DNA from: Hinthialibacter sp964556895
GTDB lineage: Bacteria; Hinthialibacterota; Hinthialibacteria; Hinthialibacterales; Hinthialibacteraceae
Reading direction: 5' to 3'
DNA: 64,000 nucleotides
Assembly: GCA_964556895.1 (NCBI GenBank)
Contig: CAZKYC010000008.1
Location: forward strand, 1 to 64,000
The notes below the pieces were generated by a model that was not told the DNA's origin, made no database searches, and saw nothing but the letters and a program-made list of their open reading frames with translations. Positions 34,496 to 43,763 of the stretch are shown here, in pieces. The translations under genes and the position numbers were made by a program. Within the stretch, counting starts at the first letter, position 1. Each line of letters starts with the position of its first letter.

Positions 34496-35575
34496 TTAGT
34501 ACACGCCTTCAACCACTTTGGTTTCGTTGGCGCGGAATGGGCGAACTTCGCCGACGCCGTCCCAGGCGAAACGGCCCCAAGGCTCGCGGCGAATGACTTC
34601 GTCCCGCTCAAGAAAACGCGGGATGAAGGTTTCTTTGGTCATGGTGGTGAGTTCCACCCGGCCCCATTCTCCATACTCGACAGTGTTGTCGGTATTGTCA
34701 GGATCAACCACCCGTAAGACCGCGCGCGGCTGGGGCGGATAATAAGTCAACGCATAATTGTCTTCCGCTGAGAGCGGCTTGCTGCACGCCAGGCCCATCA
34801 AGGTATTGCCATAGGTCGGCGCCAGCTGTGCTTTTTCTTCTAAAATTTCTTCCACGAGGAAACGGACAACTTGCGGCGTCATAGACGTACCGCCAAGAAA
34901 GACGCCTTTTATCCCCGCGCCGGGCACGTCGATCTTCTCGCCAAGCGCTTCGAGCAGTTTAGGGGTCGTGAACAAGCATGAGACATTGCGATGTTTCAAA
35001 ATTGGCGCGGCTTGGTCAACGACGTGTTCCATGTAGGCCTTGGCCTGGTCGCCCTGGCCGTTTGCGAGGAGTTTTTTCACCCAGCGCGGGTCGAGGTCGA
35101 GGTGATAACACGAGCCGCCCATCTCATTGGCGAGATGCTCAATCGTCAATCGTAAGCGACGCGGGCCAGTTGGGCCCATCATCAGCCAGTTGCCGCCGCG
35201 TGGGAAAAATTTCGGGTCCAGCGTATCAATAAACTCGGTGTAGTCGTATTCATGATCGTGCCAGCTGATGCGCTGTTTGGGCAGACCGGTGGTGCCGCCG
35301 GTTTCAAAAATTTTGTACGGCTTGCCTTCGTACTCTTTAGGAATCCACACTTCGTGCGGCTCGTTGCGCAATGTTTCATCGTCAAAGTGAGGGAACTTGA
35401 TCATGTCGTCAAATGACTGCACTTCTTTTCGCGGGTCCCAGCCCGCTTGTTTGGCCCAGTTGAGCCAGTATGGACAACCCGTCTCAGGCGAGAAATGCCA
35501 GTCGATGACTTCCTTCAGGTGTTTGTCTAATTGTTCTTTCGCCTGAACCAAGGCGCTTTCCGCAATGGCGCTCAT
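34496..35575 (-). CDS. EhpF-like adenylating enzyme lacking the ANL C-terminal domain
   Basis: A 359-residue ANL-superfamily N-terminal domain. The phosphate loop ETGGTTGLPK is at 91-100, a GTSMTPQ block near 228 and an acceptor-binding APTYGNT stretch near 252 follow. It stops after FAWDGVGEVRPF, where other family members continue into the lysine-bearing C-terminal domain. EhpF of phenazine biosynthesis (about 41 kDa) has the same truncation and is proposed to hand an acyl-AMP to an ALDH-type reductase. The 4-bp overlap with the symporter and the close ALDH and ADH genes support the same logic here. The acid substrate is unknown. Confidence 0.82.
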   Translation of the reverse strand: MSAIAESALVQAKEQLDKHLKEVIDWHFSPETGCPYWLNWAKQAGWDPRKEVQSFDDMIKFPHFDDETLRNEPHEVWIPKEYEGKPYKIFETGGTTGLPKQRISWHDHEYDYTEFIDTLDPKFFPRGGNWLMMGPTGPRRLRLTIEHLANEMGGSCYHLDLDPRWVKKLLANGQGDQAKAYMEHVVDQAAPILKHRNVSCLFTTPKLLEALGEKIDVPGAGIKGVFLGGTSMTPQVVRFLVEEILEEKAQLAPTYGNTLMGLACSKPLSAEDNYALTYYPPQPRAVLRVVDPDNTDNTVEYGEWGRVELTTMTKETFIPRFLERDEVIRREPWGRFAWDGVGEVRPFRANETKVVEGVY

Positions 35576-37110
35576 GCCGATGCAACCTCCGTTGGTTTTG
35601 GTGGGAAGAATTTGTCAATCGTTTCTTGTGAGGGCGGCGTGGTGAGAAACGAGACGATAATCATGGTAGCCGCTGACGCCGCAAAGATAACCGCAACCGG
35701 CATCATGCCAAACACGAGATAATCGCGCTCTAGGCCATAGTTAGAATCTTGGAACAATAAGAACCAGACCAGACTGGCGACAATGACAGTTGCGTAGGCG
35801 CCCGCCTTGGTGGCGCGCTTCCAATACACGACCGCGACCGCCAGCGGAAACAAACTCGCGAAGCCTGAGAAACACCAGACGCCCAAAACAAAGACGCTGC
35901 GGGGTTCGGCGAGTGAGAGCAGGTAGGTAATCAAAACGATCAAGGTGATAAAGCCGCGGGCCATCCAAATTTGTTGGGAATCGCTGAAGCGCTTCTTGCC
36001 AAACTGATGCATGACCACATCATTGGTGAACATCGTCCCTAGACACATAAACTGTGAGTCCAGTGACGACATGATGGCGGCCAACACGCCTGCGGTCACT
36101 AAGCCCGCCAGCGGCTCGGAGGTCAATTTGTCGACCATGATGCCAAGCACGGCGTTAGGCGGCGCATTTGCTGGAACGACCCGGCGCAGCCCTTCGGCGG
36201 TTTCAATCACCGCGCCGCTGGCCCAGATGCCGATGAGGATGCAGGGCGCCCACACAATCATGATAAAGATCGGGTGGGCGATAACGGTCAGACGAAACGT
36301 CTTGGCGGATTTCGCCGTCAGCCAATGTTGAAACAAGTGAGGAAACATCCCCACAGACAGTGGGATGAACAAATAGGTCAAAAAGACGAGTTGAGGGACG
36401 CTTTCGCCGCGAACCAGTTTTTCGGGGCTCGCCATTGACGTCGCTTTTTCGAGTCCGCCAAGTTTTGTGGAGATTAAATAAAAGGCGATGACGCCTATCA
36501 CCATGAACACGCAGGTCTGAAACGTGTTTGCCCACGCCGCCGCGCGAAGGCCGCCGGCAAACACATAGGTCAAAACTACCGCGCATATTACAAACGCGGT
36601 CAACCAGTGCGGGACGCTGCCGTTGGTTGATGTGAACCATTCAGGAAACGCCCCGGCGGTCACGCCTTTGACGACGCTGCCCGCGCCAAGAAGGCTGACC
36701 AACAAATAGGGGATAACCAGCGCAACCAAGATGGGAAACAGAATGTAACCGATGCCGTTGCTTTCGAAGCGGTCACGGAACAATTGAACTTGTGTGACGT
36801 AGCCGTACTTTCGGCCAATCGACCACATCTTGATTCCGACCAAGAAGAAGACCGCCGAGTGAATTAGGCCTGACCATGACGCCATTTTGCCGTAGACGCC
36901 GATGCCTGCTTTATAGGCTTCGGCTGTCGAACCGACCATGGCGAAGGCCGTCATGGTGGTGCCAAACACCGACATCAACAATAACACGGGGCCGATAGAG
37001 TGGCTGGCGACAAAAAAGTCTTTGGACGAACTTTGTAAAAACCTGTGGCTGAAGATCCCCAGCCCCAGTAACAACGTAAGATAGCAACAGATAATGGTGA
37101 CCGCAATCAT
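35572..37110 (-). CDS. sodium:solute symporter (SSS family)
   Basis: A 512-residue membrane protein with about 13 spans. Family landmarks include SKDFFVASHSIGPVLLLMSVFGTTMTAFAMVG in the first spans, YVFAGGLRAAAWANTFQ near 180, and the Na+-site region MSSLDSQFMCLGTMFTND near 340-355. It should take up a small organic anion or other solute with Na+. It is coupled by 4-bp overlaps to the DUF3311-like gene upstream and the adenylating enzyme downstream, so its cargo may be the carboxylate used by that enzyme. Confidence 0.92.
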   Translation of the reverse strand: MIAVTIICCYLTLLLGLGIFSHRFLQSSSKDFFVASHSIGPVLLLMSVFGTTMTAFAMVGSTAEAYKAGIGVYGKMASWSGLIHSAVFFLVGIKMWSIGRKYGYVTQVQLFRDRFESNGIGYILFPILVALVIPYLLVSLLGAGSVVKGVTAGAFPEWFTSTNGSVPHWLTAFVICAVVLTYVFAGGLRAAAWANTFQTCVFMVIGVIAFYLISTKLGGLEKATSMASPEKLVRGESVPQLVFLTYLFIPLSVGMFPHLFQHWLTAKSAKTFRLTVIAHPIFIMIVWAPCILIGIWASGAVIETAEGLRRVVPANAPPNAVLGIMVDKLTSEPLAGLVTAGVLAAIMSSLDSQFMCLGTMFTNDVVMHQFGKKRFSDSQQIWMARGFITLIVLITYLLSLAEPRSVFVLGVWCFSGFASLFPLAVAVVYWKRATKAGAYATVIVASLVWFLLFQDSNYGLERDYLVFGMMPVAVIFAASAATMIIVSFLTTPPSQETIDKFFPPKPTEVASA

Positions 37111-37352
37111 TTGGCCGGCGCTCCTTCGTCTTGTTGGCGAAGAAACTCAGCCACTTCTTCTTCGATTTCTGTCGGCCACGCCCACACAACCGCCGCCGCC
37201 CACAACAGGCCGGCCGCGATGGAAAACCCAATATGATATGCGAGGCCGATTGGCAAGAAGCCAAACACCAGCGTGGCGTTGTTCCACAACCAGAAATCCT
37301 GGTGAAGAACCGCCAAAATGATCGCTGCGCCCCAAACGAGTTTACGCGCCAT
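37107..37352 (-). CDS. DUF3311-like small membrane partner of the symporter
   Basis: An 81-residue protein with two membrane helices (about 5-30 and 38-60) and an acidic tail (EIEEEVAEFLRQQDEG). The motif HQDFWLWNN..LVFGFLPIGLAYH matches the DUF3311 pattern of small proteins that accompany SSS transporters, comparable in setting to YhdT beside PanF. It overlaps the symporter gene by 4 bp and heads the operon, 14 bp after the propeller gene at 37367-38905. Confidence 0.8.
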   Translation of the reverse strand: MARKLVWGAAIILAVLHQDFWLWNNATLVFGFLPIGLAYHIGFSIAAGLLWAAAVVWAWPTEIEEEVAEFLRQQDEGAPAK

Positions 37353-37366
37353 AGTAGACCTTTCGT

Positions 37367-38905
37367 TTACGTTCCGATTGCGTATAGGTGAGTCTGCGTA
37401 CCGATGTATAAAACGCCGTTCGCAACGATTGGCGTTGAATAAATCGGCGCGCCAAATTCGATTTCGGCGATGACGTCTTTCTTTTTGTCCGCAGCCAGGA
37501 TGGTGAGGATGCCGTCTTCGTTGCCGACATACAACTTATCATCAACCGCCAATGTTGAGCCCCAGATGTGGCTGAGGGTGTCGTGAGTCCAATAGAGTTC
37601 ACCCGTCTCAGCGTCGAGGCAATGAATCACACCGCTGTAGTCGGCGGCGAACACTAAACCGTTTTTGATAGAGGCCGTTGAGATGGTTCGTTTGATTCCA
37701 AGGTAAGACCAGGCTTTACCGCTCTCGGTGATATCGCCGCGCTTGGTCGCATCAATGCAATGCAAGGCGCCAACGCCTTCGCCGTGTTCGGGGTCTTGTC
37801 CGATGGCGACATAGACCTTGCCATTGTATGAAACCGGGGTGGAAATAATTTCATTCGGGCCGTCTGGCGCCGGGTAGCGAATCGGCTCGCCGTCTTTCAT
37901 TTTGTATTGGGGCGGGTTGCAATCATATTTCCATAATTCTTTAAGAATTAAAAAACCGTCTTCATCTTCGACAGGCTCCATGTCATAACCATAAGCAAAG
38001 CCGTCGCCCGCGCCAAAGACGGCTTGGGGAACGCCGCCAAACTCGCCATAGGCGGGTGACGACCAGTTGCAGTGATAAAGGTTTTGGCTGATGCCGGAGG
38101 CTTCTTCGCCGATCAATTCGCCTGTCTCAGGGTCAAGAACGATTAACGCGGGCGCGAACGGCGAGGGGATATTGATGTGTGACCAGTCTTGGCCGTTTGA
38201 GGTGGTAACAAACAACTTGCCTTCAACCAATAACGCCGAGCTGCTGGCGATGTTGTGAGGAAACACGCCCAACTCATCGCGCATGTCATAGACCCAGATA
38301 ATGTCAGCGTCAGTGGGGCTGACTTCGATAGGCGGTTTGCCCGGCCCGGCCATGTATTGGCCTTCGTCTTGATAACCGTCGTTGCCGTCTTTGAGACCGT
38401 CGACATCAAAACATACAACTTCACAACGGTTGGTTATTACAAATCCGACGCCTTTTTCGAGGTCGATAGTCGGTGAGGAGCAGATGCCGAGATATTCCCA
38501 ATCGCTGACCTTACCCGCACCGAGTTTGGGAACGACCATCTGCCATAAAAACTCGCCTGTCTTTTCATCAAAACAATAGATATTTCCTCGGTCGCCAATG
38601 TGTTTGTCATTACGCGGCGCTTCGTTATTGGTGCCGATGTATAATTTGCCGCCAGCGATGGTCGGGTTGCCGTATGATTGCGAACCGAGTTTCGCCACCC
38701 ACTTCACATTTTTGGTGGTCAACATATCGATTTCTTCGCTATCGTCTTTTAACTGGCCGGGAGAAAACTCCGAGACGATTCCTTTGGCGGGAGACATCAT
38801 GTTTCGTTCAGGCGTACGGCCCCAGGTCGCCCAATCGTCAGCATGAACAGAAAGTGAAGCGACCGAGACGGCTAACAGGCAATTCAGCCAACGTTTGAAT
38901 TTCAT
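37367..38905 (-). CDS. secreted PQQ-like beta-propeller protein
   Basis: A 512-residue exported protein with a signal peptide ending near VHA/D (residue 22), then WATWGRTPERNMMSP and a series of propeller blades such as IYCFDEKTGEFLWQM, IHCLDAETGELYWTH and LYAIGT at the end. The N-terminal WGRT/S..N...S pattern is typical of the PQQ-like family in planctomycete-type genomes. It lies 14 bp upstream of the DUF3311-symporter operon and could be co-transcribed with it. No cofactor-binding set is obvious. Confidence 0.87.
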   Translation of the reverse strand: MKFKRWLNCLLAVSVASLSVHADDWATWGRTPERNMMSPAKGIVSEFSPGQLKDDSEEIDMLTTKNVKWVAKLGSQSYGNPTIAGGKLYIGTNNEAPRNDKHIGDRGNIYCFDEKTGEFLWQMVVPKLGAGKVSDWEYLGICSSPTIDLEKGVGFVITNRCEVVCFDVDGLKDGNDGYQDEGQYMAGPGKPPIEVSPTDADIIWVYDMRDELGVFPHNIASSSALLVEGKLFVTTSNGQDWSHINIPSPFAPALIVLDPETGELIGEEASGISQNLYHCNWSSPAYGEFGGVPQAVFGAGDGFAYGYDMEPVEDEDGFLILKELWKYDCNPPQYKMKDGEPIRYPAPDGPNEIISTPVSYNGKVYVAIGQDPEHGEGVGALHCIDATKRGDITESGKAWSYLGIKRTISTASIKNGLVFAADYSGVIHCLDAETGELYWTHDTLSHIWGSTLAVDDKLYVGNEDGILTILAADKKKDVIAEIEFGAPIYSTPIVANGVLYIGTQTHLYAIGT

Positions 38906-38936
38906 CGTGATTCACCTTTATAAGTAGTATGCATGT

Positions 38937-41249
38937 TTAGTTATTGGGTGTGACAACAATATTGTCAACATAGACGCGATATTTGCTTTGCAGCGCAAAC
39001 CCAAACAGCCCCGGCGCGCCTTTCGGATGCGCGTTCTCGTGGGGAACTTCAATTGTCCATTTGTCAGGTTCGGCGTCGCCGCGCGGCCAAGCTTTGGCGC
39101 GAACCACACCGGAGCCGTCGTCGTTCATGTCTACGCGCGTTTTGAGACGATACCACTTGTCGGGGCTCCACGTAAACGGCGCGCTGACTTTTAGGCGTTC
39201 GTGATTAGATGACACTTCGATTTGCTGCCAGTTGCCGATTAAAGCGATGACATACCGCTGGTTGACCAGCCCGACGTTGGACATGCCGCGGCGGTTTCCA
39301 TCAGAGCGAACGTCGGCCTCAATGGTGTAATTGGTCGCCTCCGGATCGCCGATAAACGTAGTCGCCCGTTGAAACAAGACGTTATCGAGCGTCTTCGAGA
39401 GGACGTTGTCGCCTTCGAGATCGCGCACTTCCCATTTGAAGCGGGCGCCGATCCATGGCAACGGCGGGAACGCAAAGGTCACACCGCTTTCGGTTGGGTG
39501 TGAAACAGTTAACTGATCGGCATCAAAGTTTTCTGTGTAGGGAAGGCGGGGCAATACGCGCCCGCGAACGATGCCTGACATCCCATCCGCTTCGGCTTTG
39601 AATGCGCCCGCAGACACCTCGGCGTCTTTGTCGACAACCAATTCAGCCTTCGAATTGATCGTGGCGTCCATCTGAGTTTTGACTTTCGCCGTTGGTGGAA
39701 TAAACGACGCCATCTTGACGTCTTTAACTTCTTTCACAAAATATCCGTTTTTATCAATCGCGCGAAAGGTGAACGACTGTGATTCGCCAGGCTTCATTAA
39801 GACATCAGCCGGAGCAACTTGAAGGGCTGTCGCCTTGCCGCCTTTTGGTTCTTTGTAGATGGGCCATTTGATTGGCTCAGCGGCGCCGCCTTTTGAGCCG
39901 AAGCAGTAGAGTTTGCTGGTGGTGTGGACGTAAACCTTACCGTTATACGCCACTGGAGAGCCAATGGCGCCGCCTTCGAGTTTGACTTTTGAAAGCACTT
40001 CGCAACTGTCGGCTTTCGGTTTAAGAATATACATCTCGCCATTAACGATGGGGATGTAGAGTTTTCCGTCGGCGTAGAGGGGCGAGGCGTGAAGTTGGCT
40101 ATTTGATAGTTTTTCCGTCCAGACGATTTTACCCGTGTCGGCGTCCAAACAATAGAGCATGCCGGTCTTGTCGACCTGATAGACGCGGTCGCCGACTAAT
40201 GTGGGCGAGCTGGTAAACATCGAGATTTCATCATTGCGCCAGAGTTCATGCGATTTATCGAGAACTTTTGGCGCTGCTTCGCCAGCGGCTGGCTCGGCGC
40301 CTAACTGAATCGCGATCATGCGGCCTTCGGTGGAAGCGTCGACGTTTTCCTTACCGTGTGGAACGATCAACTTGTCGCCATGAATAACAGGCGACGAATT
40401 GACGCCTCCATTTGACACCAGAAAGCGCCAAATCGGTTCACCGTTGCGGGCATTTACACATACTACGTTGCCGCAGCCTGTCCCCGCATAAAACACGCGT
40501 TTGCCGTTTCGGGTTTCAAAGTAGGGGGTTGAGAAGGAACTGTCTTTGGGGGCGGTTCCCGGCGTGGACATCCAGCGCAACTCGCCTGTCTTTTTGTCAA
40601 ACCCGTAGAAGCGGTCGCGCGCAGGGCCAGCCGCGCCCCAGTAGGATGTGATGCCGCGGGCGATGGCCAGGTCGCCGTCAATCACCACCACGCCGACGCG
40701 CCCATTAGGGAACGTCAGCCGGCCAAAGCGCTCCATCATTGAATAGCGCCAGACTTCGTCTCCGGAAGTAGTGAAACAAACCACTTCGCCAGCGGTCGTC
40801 ATAAAGTAGATGTTGCCCGTTTCGGGGTCAACCGTGGGCGAGCCGATGGTATAGCGCTCATAGACGGTATCGCTCAAGAAGTCGTTGAAACCCTTCGTCC
40901 AAAATTCTTCGCCGGTTTCGGGATCAAGTTGAATCAAATATTCACGCAAACCAGACTGGGCCGCGCGCGGGGTGGATGCGTTCTGGGCGTCGGCGCTAGA
41001 GTCGTCGCCCTTGTAGCCCCAGACATACATCTTCCCATCAGAAATCACGGGAGCGCCGCGCCCCTGAATTTCGTATGTCCAAAGCAAGTTGCCATCCTCT
41101 AATTTGAATTCATCGGGCAGGTTTTTCACTGGCGAAACGCCAATCTGTAGAGGGCCGCGCCAGCTGAGCCAACCCTCGGCGGCATGGACGGGTGATAGCG
41201 TCATTGACATAACCAAAGCAGTTACAAGACACAGACGAAACCGGTTCAT
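38937..41249 (-). CDS. secreted propeller protein with a C-terminal LamG-like domain
   Basis: A 770-residue protein; an upstream in-frame ATG at 41261 would add four residues. A signal peptide ends near VHA/A, then WLSWRGPLQIG starts a PQQ-like propeller to about residue 470. A linker with an Ig-like stretch (LQVAPADVLMKPGESQSFTF) and a concanavalin-like domain from about 570 end with YRVYVDNIVVTPNN. The last domain resembles the small secreted protein at 18990. It is the middle of three consecutive propeller genes. The sugar- or matrix-binding role is inferred from the fold only. Confidence 0.86.
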   Translation of the reverse strand: MNRFRLCLVTALVMSMTLSPVHAAEGWLSWRGPLQIGVSPVKNLPDEFKLEDGNLLWTYEIQGRGAPVISDGKMYVWGYKGDDSSADAQNASTPRAAQSGLREYLIQLDPETGEEFWTKGFNDFLSDTVYERYTIGSPTVDPETGNIYFMTTAGEVVCFTTSGDEVWRYSMMERFGRLTFPNGRVGVVVIDGDLAIARGITSYWGAAGPARDRFYGFDKKTGELRWMSTPGTAPKDSSFSTPYFETRNGKRVFYAGTGCGNVVCVNARNGEPIWRFLVSNGGVNSSPVIHGDKLIVPHGKENVDASTEGRMIAIQLGAEPAAGEAAPKVLDKSHELWRNDEISMFTSSPTLVGDRVYQVDKTGMLYCLDADTGKIVWTEKLSNSQLHASPLYADGKLYIPIVNGEMYILKPKADSCEVLSKVKLEGGAIGSPVAYNGKVYVHTTSKLYCFGSKGGAAEPIKWPIYKEPKGGKATALQVAPADVLMKPGESQSFTFRAIDKNGYFVKEVKDVKMASFIPPTAKVKTQMDATINSKAELVVDKDAEVSAGAFKAEADGMSGIVRGRVLPRLPYTENFDADQLTVSHPTESGVTFAFPPLPWIGARFKWEVRDLEGDNVLSKTLDNVLFQRATTFIGDPEATNYTIEADVRSDGNRRGMSNVGLVNQRYVIALIGNWQQIEVSSNHERLKVSAPFTWSPDKWYRLKTRVDMNDDGSGVVRAKAWPRGDAEPDKWTIEVPHENAHPKGAPGLFGFALQSKYRVYVDNIVVTPNN

Positions 41250-41261
41250 GTATCCACACAT

Positions 41262-41585
41262 ATTGAATTGATCCTACCTAGTATGATTTTGTTTACATCA
41301 TTGATTCAAGCGTTGGCAAAACACGCCGACGGTTTTACCAAAAAGAAACCGTTTACTTACGATGTGGATGACTATGCTGTATTTGCAGGCCCAAGATTTG
41401 CGAAGAAGAGATCAGTGCGGGGGTGAGGTTGGCCTTGGTTACTTCTAACAGTCTACAGGCAATTGAAAAAAGTTCCATGTAGACTAGATATTTTGGGTTC
41501 AAATTGTTTACTCTGTATGATAGTACTAACAAAAAGGCGGAGTGCAAAAAAAACACACTCCGCTTTAGGTATATTTTGGGTTCGT
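41262..41585. other. intergenic region between two propeller genes
   Basis: This gap of 324 bp should hold the promoter of the 38937-41249 gene and contains the terminator at 41537-41563 of the propeller gene upstream in transcription. I see no other motif or ORF with support. Confidence 0.5.
41531..41563 (-). terminator. Rho-independent terminator of the 41586-42797 gene
   Basis: An 8-bp stem (GCGGAGTG at 41537-41544 with CACTCCGC at 41556-41563) with an A-rich loop is followed on the minus strand by CTTTTTG. It lies 23 bp after the gene's stop codon. Confidence 0.75.
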
Positions 41586-42797
41586 TTAACTAGCGCTCAT
41601 ATCAAGCGCGACAAAGTCGCCGCGCGCGTTGCGCGCATACAACATTTTGTTTGACAAAACCGGGGCCGACCAGCAAGTGCCACCGAGAATTTGCTTGCGA
41701 CCGGTTGGGTTCAGGCCTTCGGGCGAGGCCTCGGCGATTACCAGTTCGCCCTTGCCGCCCAAGACGACCAACTTACCGTCAGCAACCATTAGCGAGCCTT
41801 TGCCCAATTTGGTTTCTTTCCACTTCAACTCCCCAGTCTTGGCGTCGAGGCATTTCAACTGGCTTTCATCGAACCCATACAAATAGCCATTAAATAAAAC
41901 AGCGGCGTTCATTTGGGTTTTCATATTCTTGCTCTTCCAGAGTTCTTTGGCGGTTCCGTCTGGTTGAATTTCGACCATAGCGCCGCCCATCCCATAGCCT
42001 GAGGCGATGAACACGTTGTTGCCGTCAATGATGGGTGTAGCTGCATTGACGCCATAGTTAGTATCCCAGGCGTAGGTCGAGAATTCTTTGCCGTCTTTTT
42101 TGTCAACGATCACCATGCCCAATTTCGGAAAAGCGGCAATGTAGTCTTTTCCGTTGAACGAAAACAGAATGGGGGAAGCATAGGCTTCGCCATAGTTCTT
42201 TGTTTTCCAGATGATCTTGCTGCCATCAAGCGAGTAGGCGGCGATCACGCCCACGTCGACGTAGATCACGTCATCAATGATCAACGGGGCGCCAGAGAAC
42301 CCCCAGGTTGGGGTCTTTACGCCTAACTCTTTCTTCAGGTCTTTCGCGAAGAGCACCTTGCCCGTTTTGGCGTCGAGGCTATGAAAATGGCCTTCTTTAC
42401 TGATGGTGTAGACTTTTTCGTTATATACCGTAGGGGTCGCTGCGGGGCCGCCCTCGTGGAGATTGTCAATCAGGGCGCATTTGTAGGAATACGTCCAGAT
42501 TTCTTCGCCTGTCTTGGCGTCGAAACAAAAGATGTTGTCTTCGCCCTTAGCTTTGTCATATCCAGAAACATAGACCTTGCCGTCAACCACAGAGATTGAA
42601 GTGTAACCAGGCCCAAGGCGGGCGCGCCATTTGACCGCGGGGCCTTCGCCTTCCCAGGTGGTTACCCAGCCTGACTCGGTCGAGATGCGGTCGCGGTTGG
42701 GACCATGATATTGCGGCCAGTCGGCTGCTTGAGCGGCGCTGGCCAACACAAGCGCAAACATAGAGGCAAATACCATCAATTGGGTTGATTTCAGCAT
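41586..42797 (-). CDS. secreted PQQ-like beta-propeller protein
   Basis: A 403-residue exported protein: signal peptide to about residue 24 (AAQAA), then WPQYHGPNRDRISTESGW, the common start of PQQ-like proteins in planctomycete-type genomes, and blades such as IFCFDAKTGEEIWTYSY, FHSLDAKTGKVLFAKD and LKCLDAKTGELKWKE. It ends with ALDMSAS. It has its own terminator and a divergent upstream region shared with a prepilin gene. Whether it binds PQQ is uncertain. Confidence 0.9.
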   Translation of the reverse strand: MLKSTQLMVFASMFALVLASAAQAADWPQYHGPNRDRISTESGWVTTWEGEGPAVKWRARLGPGYTSISVVDGKVYVSGYDKAKGEDNIFCFDAKTGEEIWTYSYKCALIDNLHEGGPAATPTVYNEKVYTISKEGHFHSLDAKTGKVLFAKDLKKELGVKTPTWGFSGAPLIIDDVIYVDVGVIAAYSLDGSKIIWKTKNYGEAYASPILFSFNGKDYIAAFPKLGMVIVDKKDGKEFSTYAWDTNYGVNAATPIIDGNNVFIASGYGMGGAMVEIQPDGTAKELWKSKNMKTQMNAAVLFNGYLYGFDESQLKCLDAKTGELKWKETKLGKGSLMVADGKLVVLGGKGELVIAEASPEGLNPTGRKQILGGTCWSAPVLSNKMLYARNARGDFVALDMSAS

Positions 42798-42852
42798 AGT
42801 CGTCTTCTCCTACCTGGGTTAAAAATTTGAGTGTTTACGTTTCAGTTACTTT

Positions 42853-42872
42853 ACCGTAACGGATTTTACGGT
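42853..42872. promoter_or_regulatory. inverted repeat upstream of the propeller gene
   Basis: ACCGTAA (42853-42859) and TTACGGT (42866-42872) form a 7-bp inverted repeat with a 6-nt spacer, 56 bp before the start of the minus-strand propeller gene. It could be an operator. The symmetry is seen; the role is inferred. Confidence 0.35.
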
Positions 42873-43044
42873 TCCAAACCAAAAATTCAATGGAAAATAA
42901 TTTTGGAACATTTGTCATAAATGCGTAGACATAATCTTGATTTTTATGTCGAAACGATGTTTATAATTGTTCATTCCCATCGGCGAACTGTCTACCAAGA
43001 TGTAACAATTACCCCATTCGAATAGAGAAAGTAGAGAATTGATT

Positions 43045-43653
43045 ATGAGCCAATCGCCTTCTGCGATTCGCCAGAGAGCCCCTAAAAACGCTTTTACTTT
43101 GATTGAATTGTTGATTGTCGTTGCGATTATTGGAATTTTGGCGGCAATCGCAGTGCCCAACTTCATCAACGCCCAGGTTCGCGCCAAGGTCGCCCGCGCC
43201 CAGGCAGATATGAAAGCACTTGAAACAGCCATTCAGTCATATCAGGTTGACAACAATTCGTTCCCACCTGACGGTGATGACTTGGAACAATTTAATCCTG
43301 AAGATTTTAACTCCGCCGCCCGGATGAGGCTTTTAACTACTCCTATTTCTTATATTGGCAGCCTCCCGACCGACCCGTTTCATACCCAACAATTAGAGTT
43401 CCCTGGATCAGAACTGTTGTTCCCCGGCAAACCGCCGCACACCTACTCATACAACACATGGGGCGCGTTCGCCAGCGACGGGTTTCAGCCAGCCAATAAT
43501 GGCATCCCTGACAACTATGGAGTCACTTCAATCGGCCCCAACCAGATTTTTAATTCGGCGGCCGGGTTCCCGATTCAATACAACGCCACCAACGGCATCA
43601 TCTCAGACGGCGACATCATTATTCGCGGCGGCGCCAAGACCCCATTTAACTAA
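43045..43653 (+). CDS. type II secretion / type IV pilin-like prepilin (second paralogue)
   Basis: A 202-residue prepilin starting MSQSPSAIRQRAPKN, with a longer basic leader than the paralogue at 9467, then the cleavage and methylation site A/FTLIELL with Glu5. The hydrophobic helix and FINAQVRAKVARAQADMKALE follow. The residue before the cleavage site is Ala rather than the usual Gly. The C-terminal domain has LPTDPF, as in the paralogue (IPTDPFGN). It is monocistronic, with its own terminator, and divergent from a propeller gene. Confidence 0.88.
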   Translation: MSQSPSAIRQRAPKNAFTLIELLIVVAIIGILAAIAVPNFINAQVRAKVARAQADMKALETAIQSYQVDNNSFPPDGDDLEQFNPEDFNSAARMRLLTTPISYIGSLPTDPFHTQQLEFPGSELLFPGKPPHTYSYNTWGAFASDGFQPANNGIPDNYGVTSIGPNQIFNSAAGFPIQYNATNGIISDGDIIIRGGAKTPFN

Positions 43654-43677
43654 TTCTCTCTATGAGAAGAACTCTTC

Positions 43678-43705
43678 AATGGGGCGGTCAGTTGATCGCC
43701 CCATT
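43678..43705 (+). terminator. hairpin terminator after the prepilin gene
   Basis: A 12-bp stem with one G-T pair (AATGGGGCGGTC with GATCGCCCCATT) and a short loop is followed by TTTACGTTTTG on the plus strand, 24 bp past the prepilin stop. Confidence 0.7.
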
Positions 43706-43763
43706 TACGTTTTGAGTTCGATGAAATAAGCTTCGAACATCAACCCCTCGTAGGAACACTCCC

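Noticed and set aside
41500..41520. GGGTTCAAATT stretch as a possible tRNA T-arm
   Set aside because: No matching acceptor, D-arm or anticodon stem can be folded around it.
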